A stretch of DNA of 49,744 nt from Pelagophyceae sp. CCMP2097 (Eukaryota; Sar; Pelagophyceae): NCBI GenBank assembly GCA_026770575.1, contig MU657183.1, positions 126,115-175,858 on the forward strand. Direction: 5' to 3'. Within the stretch, counting starts at the first letter, position 1. Every line of letters starts with the position of its first letter. Positions 31,101 through 40,200 of this stretch are shown here, in pieces. The notes beneath the pieces were generated by a model that saw nothing but the letters and a program-made list of their open reading frames with translations, searched no databases and was not told the DNA's origin. Position numbers and translations under genes: made by a program.

Positions 31101-31200
31101 AACACGTTCGCCCCTGCATCCAAGACTGCGGGATGACCGCCGCGCGTCTTCCGGCGCCCGGCGCCACCGACGCCACGAGGCGCGCGAACGGCGACGCCAT
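28101..31200 (-). CDS. Acyl-CoA thioesterase-like double-hotdog protein, 5 exons
   Basis: Exons are 31200-30977, 30722-30628, 30515-30313, 30234-30059 and 28284-28101. Every splice restores frame (end phases 2, 1, 0, 2; donors GTAGAA, GTGCGT, GTCGAC, GTAAGA). The product is about 293 residues, or 24 more if translation starts at 31272. Hotdog 1 has SWMQGRTCYGGITAALA, IRSAMLSFVGPASGNVEVE, ILRRGASMAF and ATEAIFAFGAARET. Hotdog 2 has PPFMDNFDICLVRGDMP, HPATRLLALADAPPAAL, VSTATWSVHFMSED and the end PLLVSRQTVAYF. This is the layout of the thioesterase-like (4HBT_3/TesB-related) family, which hydrolyses acyl-CoA or related thioesters; the substrate is unknown. A 72-nt in-frame segment in exon 3 (GTCCGT...CCTAG, within about 30353-30445) might be a further intron. 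The last intron is 1774 nt, far longer than the others, and is full of repeats. Confidence 0.78.
28405..28577 (-). repeat. Fragment of the hAT-like MITE family, inside an intron
   Basis: Sequence from gggttcgggtttgcccgaaa to cgacaaacccgcgacccgag matches, in reverse orientation, internal parts of the 25611-26180 element. It also matches directly the copy at 29795-29960. The terminal inverted repeats are absent. Confidence 0.65.
28775..29785. repeat. About 1-kb degenerate minisatellite inside the thioesterase intron
   Basis: Dozens of units of about 12-16 bp follow ggaccgtccaaag/ggaccgtccgagg. After 29580 they become ggggccgtctcgag units. Because few stops arise, long artefactual frames cross it on both strands, giving RDRPRDRPSD-like or RSLGRSLGRS-like products. 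Confidence 0.85.
29785..29994 (-). mobile_element. Internally deleted relative of the hAT-like MITE, inside an intron
   Basis: The 210-bp segment is, in reverse orientation, the two ends of the 25611-26180 element joined. The left part (gggttcgggtttgcacgaaa) matches that element's right end. The right part (aattgaaaacccgacccgac, ccgaatacaccgtt) matches its left end. The termini taggagcagcgac and gttgcagcttctg are diverged inverted repeats, and no target duplication remains. Confidence 0.6.
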
Positions 31201-31930
31201 TGCGCTGCAGCCGTGCGAGCTTGCAAGCGCGCGCCCGGCGACCGTCACCGAATGGCAGTCGCCGAAGAACATTCCGATTCTTCATTTTGACGGCGCTAGC
31301 GCTGAGTCCGTGTTCCGACGCCCCGGGCCCCGCTCCGACGCCCCGGGCGCCGCGCCTGCGTTGCGCCGGCCGGCGGAGCGCCGCCGCCGGTCGCCTCTTC
31401 ACAGGACGCCGGAGGCACTCTGGCATCTTCGAAGAGACGTCGACCCCGGGACTATAGTGTACTCGACTCGCAGCCCGGGCCTGCGTCTCTGCGCCGCGCC
31501 TCTTTCTGGGCCATCTTCAGGAGCTTCTCCTCGAGGAGGCCGCTCCGGAGTGTTGCAACGTCGAGGGCTGCACTGGCAGATGGTGAATCGGCATCGCGGC
31601 AGAGCCGGCAGTCGAATGCGGCGCCGGCCCGCAAAGGCACTTCCAAAGGCAGTCGTGGCACTTGGCGAGAGACGCGCGCAGTCAAGGAGCACCGTTTTCG
31701 CGCCGATGACCTCTCGGGGGGCACGTCGCCCGCGGCGCGTCCCCCGCGGCGACGTCCGAGGTCTCGGCTGCCGCGCCCGCGCCGTCGTCCGAGGCCTCGG
31801 CGCGCGTTCACCTCGGGCGCGCGCGTCGTCTTTGCGGCGGCAGTGGCGGCTCGATGGCATCGGCCTCGAGCTCGACGATTACGGCCTCGAGCACGGCGAC
31901 GCCGCGCCTCCCGTTGCAGGCCGTCGAACT
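31201..31930. other. Intergenic or decayed sequence
   Basis: Minus-strand frames near 31450-31700 contain cysteine-bearing patches (AKCHDCLWKCLCG; FDCRLCRDAD), but in different frames, with stops. They may be the decayed 3' part of the neighbouring repeat-protein pseudogene, or a lost zinc finger. There is not enough for a gene call. Confidence 0.3.
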
Positions 31931-31939
31931 CCCGCCGCA

Positions 31940-33560
31940 GACTGTTTTCATTCTTCAGGCCACCGATCACATCCTTCTTTCTGCTGCTCGATGAACTTGT
32001 GCGCCGTCTTGCACTTGTCCTCGTAATCGTCCCGGTCCTCCGCGACCTTGTCCCGGTCCTCCGTGACCGTGTCTCGCTCCTCCTTGATCGCGACGAAGAT
32101 AGTCTCGTGTGACGCGTGGAGCAAGGCGAGGGTGGCGAGGCCGCTCGCCGGCGCCGCCGTCGCGCTGCGTCGTGCAGTGGCCTCGGTCGCGGCCTAGACA
32201 GCTCCGTCCGTGTCGACGTCGATCGTTTCGACCAGCGCGCCGTCGACGAGCGCCCGCAGCCGCGCAATCTAATTGTGTGCGTCGTCGAGGCTGCTCAGCA
32301 GCCGCGCTGACTCGAGCGCTGCGCCGAGTCCTTTCAGCCGCTTCGCTTGCGGCTCGTCGTCCAAAGCCCCGTCGCCGAGTTGCTTGCCATCGTCAGAGGC
32401 CTCAGCCGCAGCGGCGGCGCCAGCGTCGTCGCAGGCCTTGGCCGCGGCGGCGGCGCCCGCGTCGTCGTTCGAGGCCTCGGCGCGGCGTTTGCTGCTTGAT
32501 GCGGCAGCTGGTGGAGTCGCTCTTTCGAGCGCCTGGTCCACGGAAAATGCCGTCGCCTGCATCTCTCATCCACGGAAAATGCGTCTCTCGTCGAATCTCC
32601 CTTGCGCTCGGCGGAGCTTGCGACGTCTCGAGCGTCGAGTCGTAGAATGCTAGCGCCTTTAGGTCCTTGACGTGGACGTTGCGGCTCTTGTCGGCGAACC
32701 GCACGGCCCACCAGCCTCCGTTGCCTTCTGACTCGACGACGCCGCACCGCGACGAGGCAGACGCGCGCCTCGACGGGCACGCCGCGTCTCGCCTTGTTGG
32801 TCGCCCGCTCCTCCTGTCTCTCCGCCGTGTTCAGTGGAGCACACGACGGCTTGAACGTGGGGTCGTCGAACGGCAGCACCTTGAGGTCGTTGACGTGGAC
32901 GTTGCGGCTCTTGTCGGCGAACCGCACGACCCAGCAGCTTTCACCGACTTGTGACTCGACGACGCCGCGCCGCACCGAGTCGCTCGCGAGGCAGACGCAC
33001 GCTCCATCGTACACGCCGCGTTTCGCCACGCTGGTCGCCCGCTTCTCTTGTTGTCTCTCGTTCCCGCTCGGTGGAGCATGCGACGGCTCGAACGTGGCGT
33101 CGTAGGACGGCAGCACCTTGAGGTCGTTGACCTGGACGTTGCGGCTCTTGTCGGCGAACCGCACGGCCCATCAGCCTCCAGAGCCATTTCCGACACGTGA
33201 CTCGACGACGCCGCGCCGCGCCGAGTCGCTCACGAGGCAGACCCGCGCCCCAACGAGCTCCGCCATGGTGGTCGCCCCCTCCTCTTGTAGTTTCTCCACC
33301 GCGCTCAGCGGAGCCCGCGACGACTCGAACGTGGCGTCGTTGGACGGCGGCACCGCGAGATTCCTGACGTGGATCTTGAGGCTCTTGTCGGCGAACCGCG
33401 CGGCCCAGTAGCCTCTTGAGACATGGGACTCGACGACGCCGCGCCGCGCCGAGTCGCTAACGATGCTGACCCGCGCCCCAACGTGCCTAGGGGTGCTTGG
33501 TTTGAGATTGACTGCAGTGCATACGATCCTGGACGCCGCGAGTTGCAGGCCTCGCTGCGC
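31940..33560 (-). pseudogene. Decayed gene: four 79-residue Tudor/SH3-like repeats plus coiled coil
   Basis: Four tandem repeats have the core GVVESxVGxxxWAVRFADKS, then NVHVNDLKVLP. The VRFADK codons lie near 33390, 33153, 32916 and 32693, spaced 237, 237 and 223 bp. The small beta-rich pattern with a conserved Trp and VRF(A)D resembles Tudor/SH3-like or KOW-like chromatin readers, but I cannot name the family. After the repeats come an Ala-rich, KRR-containing segment (32562-32269) and a coiled-coil-like segment (KEERDTVTEDRDKVAEDRDD). Breaks: TGA at 33171-33173 exactly where the other repeats have Trp, a frameshift in the fourth repeat near 32735, and TAG codons at the end of DDAHN and after VDTDGAV. 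If any of these are intron boundaries the gene could still work; I judge it decayed. Confidence 0.55.
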
Positions 33561-34256
33561 GCTGGCGCAAGAGCTTGGCATCTCGACAAAATCAGCCGCC
33601 TCAACGCCTCCGTGGTGGCCCGCTTCGCCGCACGGCCTCTCGTTCCGCGGGCGGCTGGGCGTGTGCACCCCAAAGGCGTGCTCGACGGGGGCGCGCGACG
33701 CTTGCCACGCCGTACCGGTGCAAAAGCTTCGCCGAATCGTGCGGAACCCCCGCGCCCAATTCGGGGAACGTTCCGGATCTTGCTCTTTAAGCTTTTCGAC
33801 TCCCTAAAATCGGCCCCATTCCTTGCCACGGCCCATTCCTTTCGACTACGGGGATGCGCGCCGGGAGTGCGCGCCAGGAACGGTGCGAGTGTCGGATGGT
33901 GTCGGCCGCGCCGTCGAAACAGCTGCGACCGCCCTCGCGGGAAGCGCTCCGAGAGACACGGAACCCCTACGCGCGCCCCAGCGCCGCGACGACGGCCGAT
34001 GGCTCCAAACTTTTTTGACCAGGCCCAAGTAGACGCCACCGCGCGTCGACCCATACCGTTTCCACGCCCGTAGCCCCGCCCGCCGGCGCGAAATTTCCGT
34101 GGCACGAATGGGGCCGAATTAGAACGATGGTTTTGTAAAAGAGAAACAAGTCTTGAAGAATCTTTGCCGCTTTCGTCAGCAGTTTCGAAGCGTCTGGAGC
34201 TCCTACCTGCACGTGGCATTCGGCGCGGCGAGAGCAAGGCGAGACATTTGCGCACG

Positions 34257-37200
34257 ATGAGGCGCCGAGACAAGGCGTCTTCGCGTTCAAAAAGAGGCGG
34301 CAACGATCGGCACTCGTCGGGTTCGGATCTGGACTACGCGGAGAAGGTCGCGCGCAAGGACAAGCTCAAGCGCCGGGACCGCGTCGACATCGCGTGAGTC
34401 GCCTTGCGTGCGTCCTCTCGGGACGGCCCTTCTCCGGCGAATGCCCCCGCCCCTGTCGTGGCGCGCGCGTCGGCGCCCTCGGCAAGTCGAAAAGTGACCC
34501 GCCATCGTTGAAGAAACTCGTTTCTTCTTCTTTGGAAGGGGGCGCTGCGACTCGGAGGGGGGACTCCTCGCGCGCCCCCTCGGGACTGTCTTTGCCCGAA
34601 GAACGTCCCATCTCCCGTCGTGGCGCGCGCGTCGGCGCCCTTTGAAAGTCGAAAAAGGAAGTGTCTCTGTTGAAGAAACTTCGTTTCTTCTTCTTTGGAA
34701 GGAGGCGCGTGGGGGTCGCTCTGCTCCACTCGGGAGCCTCCATCTCTGGCAAAACGTACCAGCTCCCGGTCGTGGCGCGGGCGTCGGCGCCGTTTGAAAG
34801 TCGAAAATTGACCCGCCGTCGTTGAAGATTTTCATTTCGTCGTCTTTGGAAGACGCGGCCCCGCCTCGAAAAGTGACCCGTAGTCTCCCACTAGCGACGC
34901 ACTCGTGGAGCGGCATTCCTCGCCGCACCACGAGCGTGAGCGCCTCGTACGCGACCTGTACCCGAAGCTCATCGCGGCGCTCAAGGACGTCGAGTTCGTC
35001 GGTTCCAAGTACAAGCACTCCCTGCAGACGGCGGCCATGTTCACCGAGTTCGTTTTCAACGGCAAGCTGGCGGCGTGCGGGGCCCCAAAGGTCGCGGAGA
35101 TCTTGCGCTACGGCTGGAAGGACTGGTTCTCCGAGTGCTTCATGTGGCCCGAGGAGTGGACGCGGCGCAACGAGGAGGACGAGGAGGACTACGGCCCGCT
35201 CCCGAGCACGCCGTTCACGTGAGAGAGCCACATCATGCAGATCATCGACGGCACGGCGGAAGAGCTCAAGCTGCTCCTCTCGCTGGTGCGTACGGGGACC
35301 GTCGTTTGCCGACGGAATGAAACTTTGCCTCTTCTCGCATTCGTGCGGCATTCGTCTCGCCTAGGTCCTGCACAAACTGTCGACTGTCGTCTTCCAGGCC
35401 GTCGCCCTGCCGAAGCGCCTCGAGTGGAAGGACAAGGTCGAGCTGTCGGAGGTGCGTCTTTTGCATTGTGAAGCTTTTGCGGGACGACGACGACCACTTC
35501 TTTCCGGCATCCTCGCACCTTTGCGCATCACAGGAGCACCCGATCATCTTCTACGTCGACGCGGCCGTCACGATGCCCGAGGCGCGCGGCCACGGCCTGC
35601 TGCACTTCGAGTCCGCACCGGCGCCCGATCCGCGCAATTTCACAAATCCGTCCTGTTTTCGAAAGAGGACGGACGGCACTGCGTGCAGAGTGGAGATAAT
35701 CATGCTCCTCACCCTCGCCCATCTCCGGTCGACCCTCACTCACCAACTCTGGAACAGGCTCGACCTGATCATCGCGCTCGGCCGCCGCCTCGGCGTCGAG
35801 GCCATCATGATCAGCGCGACGCGAGCGGCGGTCAAAGTTTGGGAGCACGTCGGCCTCCGGCGCTGCGCCACCAAGGACTCGTCGAAGCCGACGCGGCTCG
35901 GCATGCTCTACCAGGCCTCGCTCGCGTTTTAAAGGCCGCGTCCGAACGACTTTGAGACCGCAAGCGAGAGATTCATCCAACGACGAGAGATGCATCGTGC
36001 TCGACAAGAAGAGAGTGTGACGATCTCCGGTCCACGAGCTCGTCTTCAGCCCCTCTTCGTTGCCAACCCTCACGAATCGATCCCCGCAGCTACGCGACCA
36101 AGGCGTTTGAGGACGACAACAACCTGGTGGGCATGGGCATCTTTCTCGTCGACAAGGGCGGCTGGCTCGACCGGAAGCAGTTCAAGGACGAGCTGCGCGT
36201 CGTGCTCGGCAACTGCGGCAAGAAGGCCAAGGCGGACGGCAAAACAAAGGAGCCGACGCTGCTCTTCTCGCAGCGCTCCGACGACGACCAGGCCGCGGAG
36301 GCCTACAGCGGCTATCTCGGCGGCGGCGGCGAGCCCTTTGAGCTCCTAGACCGGCCCGCCGCGCGCACGCCGCGTATTTCACTGATTCCTTTGTGCGGTG
36401 GTCTGGAGGAGAAGCGCCAAAAGACTTCTGTCAGCTATACAATTCGCGACGCCAGGACGACGCCATCGCGGGCAACAAGCCGAGCTGGTGGCGCCAGAAG
36501 TCCGCTGGCTCGCTGCCGCGGGAATGGCCGGGGCCTGGGTCGGCGATTTCTGGTTGGAAAACCCGGACCGTCGCCACAGACCGCGACGTGAGCGGCATCC
36601 GAGGCGAGGGGGCACCGGGCAATGCTCGGAATCGTGGCCGTCGTACGCGAGAGGCGGGATGATTGTGCCGTCGACTGACATTGCCACCCTAGGCCGGTGC
36701 TGAGCGTCGACAAGGCCAGGAAGGGCGCGGGCTTCGGCCTGAAGACGACGGCCACCATGACGCGGAGCGATGTCGTCGTCGAGTACCTGGGCGAGTGCGT
36801 CACTGAGGCCGAGCGGCTGAAGCGGCCGCCGACGCGCTACACGGTCTGGCTCGAGGGCAAGAAGACGTGCATCGACGCCGAGGAATCGGGCTCGCTGGCG
36901 CGGTTCGCGAACAACGCCTGCACGCATTCGAACACGTGAGGATGCCAATGCCTCTGACGATGATATATCTTCACCCCCGAACGTTTTGGCACAAATGACT
37001 TTTTCTGCCGTAGGACGCTCGAGTGGCGCGCGCTCCGTGTCCAACGACTCCTTCCTTGGAAACCTACGATGCCATGGTGCTTCCTGTTCAACCTTCTGAC
37101 CATTCTTTATAGGTTCGAGATCGACGGCGTGCAGCGCGTCTTCCTGGTCGCGACGAAGGACATCCCGAGCGGCGCCTGGCTCACGCTCAACTACGCGCAA

Positions 37201-40200
37201 GAGCCATGTGCCTCACGACCTTCGAGGGCTCTTTCCCGCCGTGCTTCTGCGGCCGCCGCGACTGCACCGGCTTCATCGGCGCCACTGCCCGGCAGAACGC
37301 CTGGAAGGTGGCGCTCTTCGCGCAGCGCGTCGAAGCGGAACGGCGCAAGGAGGCCAAGAAGAAGCGCCACAAGGCGACGAAGAAGCTGGAGACCACGCAC
37401 CTGGGCACCATGCTGCTCGACGACGCGCAGCTCGACGAGGCCCAGCCGATGCGCCGCGGCCGGTCCGACGACGCGGCGAGGTGAGCTGACCGTTTTGAAA
37501 AGTTCGACGGAACGGTTGCCGTCGCGACCCAGACGACATTTGGCATATAGGTCGTCGCCGCCGCTGGCCTCGCTGGTGCTGACCGACGTCGAGACGCGAG
37601 ACGCGCAGTCGTGAGTCGAACGTCGTCGTCCGCGTGTGGTCCCTTCTTCACAATCTGCACCACAGGTCGGAACAGCACGTCGACGCGCCGGCAGGGCGAC
37701 CGGTCCAATCCACCACGCGACCCGAGCCGCGCGACGCAGCGTCGAAAAGAGGCGCCTTTGAAAAATGCCCTCGAGAATGTCCAACGACTGACGACGGCCC
37801 GCACGACGGAAACTTCTAGGTCGCGCGACGAGGCGCAGCCGAGCCTGGCGCTGGCGCTCGTCGACGACCAGCGCGACGACGCCGCCGCAGAGCCGCCGCG
37901 GCAAGAGAGACGCTCGCGGGCCGCGCAAGGTGGGCGGAAGAAGCAGCAAGCGATGTCAAGCAGCTCGGGAGGCGACCCGCAGCGACCTGCTCGCGACGCT
38001 GCGCCGGCCCCGGCGCTGGCGGCTGCATTAATCGTCGCGCCGCAGGCTCCGGCGGTACGTCGAGCATCCTGTACCTTTAGGTCGAACGCTCCTCTGGAGC
38101 TCACCCCAAAACGGTTAGGTCTCGACGACGCTCGGCCTGCGCTGGCTCTCGTCGCAGCCGCGCGAGGCGCTGATCATGGTGCTCAAGTGCGTCTACGCGT
38201 ACCCGGAGGAGCCGACGTACCGCTGGCTCAAGCTGTCGAACCCGAACGTCAAGGCACACCTTGACGTCCCGGCGGCGCAACGCGTCCTCGCGGCGCTCGG
38301 CATCGTGCGCGAGACGATGCAGGGCCACGAGTGGTTCATCTGCCGCGCGCAGTCGCACTTTGCGACGGTCGCCGAGCTCCAGCGCGCCCTCGAGGCCCTG
38401 AGACCGGCGCACCTCACGGCAAAGTGCGCGGCGATGCTCGACGCCGTCAAAGCTCCTCGAGGGCTTCTGCCGGCCGCGGCGACGAGCAGCTCTCCGCGTA
38501 CGGCCACCGCGCAGCCGTCAGCGCGGCTTCGGGCGGTCGAGGCGGTCGCGCCGCGGCTCAACCGGCACGTGACGATGGCACTGCCGGGAAGCCTGAACCT
38601 CGAGGCGTTTATCCGCGACTGCAAGCGGAACCGCATCCTCAAGGACCTGGCCAAAGAGGCGCTGCGGCGGCAAGAAGAGGCGGACCCGGAGTGGTGGAAG
38701 TCAAACGCGCTGCTCAAGTTTGAGGACCTAGCGCTGGTGCGCGCGACGGCGCTGCACGCGTGCGGCCTGCCGAACTGGCCGTTCTACCAGGAGGAGCACG
38801 AGGCCTGGCGGCGCGCCAATCCGACGCCCGCGCTGCAATCGGAGGAGCGCGAGGACCACATCGTCCGGCCGGTGACCGAGGCACAGAAGAAGCGTGCGGG
38901 CATCCTGAAGAAGTGGGACCTCGTCGAGTGCTACAGCGGCCGGTACTACCAGAAATACTATTGCGACATTGACATGCACGAGTCAACGTGGGCGCTGCCG
39001 CACCACGTGCGCGTCGACCTGAACAAGGCGCTGCAGCCAGACCTGTACCGGCCGCTGCCCGAGACGCGGCGGCGCGTCGACCCGATCATGGCGGCGCGGC
39101 TGCGGTACGCGGGCTTGCCGCTGCCCAAGGAGGGCGACGTCTACGACCCCGACGCAGACTACTTCAAGGAGATGCTGCGGCCGTTTTGGAGCATGTACTC
39201 GACTGAGGCGTTTGTCGAGCCGCCTTTGAAGCCACCGCTCTCGCTCCGCATGAACGAGGTCATGAAGCGGCGCATCGACGAGGACATGCCGGGCGCGAAA
39301 CGGTGGCTCGAGCTTGTACCGCGACATGCTCCGCGCGCCGCACTACGAGGCCTGGATGCACGCGCGTGTCGTCAAGGCCGTCGCCGAGCGCGCCATGGCC
39401 GTCAAGGCCGAGCGCCGCGCCGCGCCCACGAACGCCGCCGACGATTCGGCGCACGCGGAGTCGAAGCACGCGGAGTTGGAGGAGGAGCTCCTCGCGTCGG
39501 CTGTCGAGGTCGAGAAGAAGAACTGCAACCGGTGGAGCGACGACCGGATGCGGCGGCTCGAGTTTGAGCACGTGCAGCGGTTTCTCAAGGCGGGGCCGAT
39601 CGAGGCGCAGCCCATCGACGTGCGGCCGCGCTGCGATGTCTGCCACGACTCGTGCGAGCAGGCGCTGCTCTTCCGCTGCAAGGCGGACAAGAAGAAGGAC
39701 CGGTCCTGCGACAAGTACTGCCACTCGTACTGCGCCGGCTTTCCCGGCGGCCTCCCGGCCGAACGCGTCCTCTACTGTCTCGAGTGCAGCGCTGAGCACG
39801 GCTCCAAGGTCCACTTCTCCGTGCTCCTCGGCCTGGAGCGCCGCACGGAGTGCCTCGACGGCCATCGCGAGCACCTGCGCAAGCTCGGCTACGAGGGCCA
39901 GCTGGACGACGACCAGCTCGCGGGGCGCATCGTTTTGCACGAGGGCATCCACGAGCGGACCGCGGCATCTGAGGAGAACCCGTTCGCCGACATTCGCCGG
40001 CGGCACTTCCTGCGCTCGCTCGAGGCCGAGAAGCCCGAGGACGGGCAGCGCAGCCGCATCATCGGCTGGCTCGGCAAGCGCACCGGCGACCCCGATGGCT
40101 TCGACGGCTCCGACGAGGACGGGCAGCCGCGCCTCTCGGTGCGTTTTCTTCTCTTTATCTTTTGTTGCGTGCAGCGTTATGGATCTCTGAGGCATAGGCC

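Noticed and set aside
30425..31226. Separate small genes read in the shifted frames of the thioesterase region
   Set aside because: The frames are shadows or introns. Splicing at GTAGAA and GTGCGT donors joins the family-conserved pieces into one protein.
33171..35222. TGA as a reassigned tryptophan codon
   Set aside because: Two conserved Trp positions read TGA, but several intact genes in the window end with TGA and use TGG for Trp. Ordinary G-to-A mutations explain it better.
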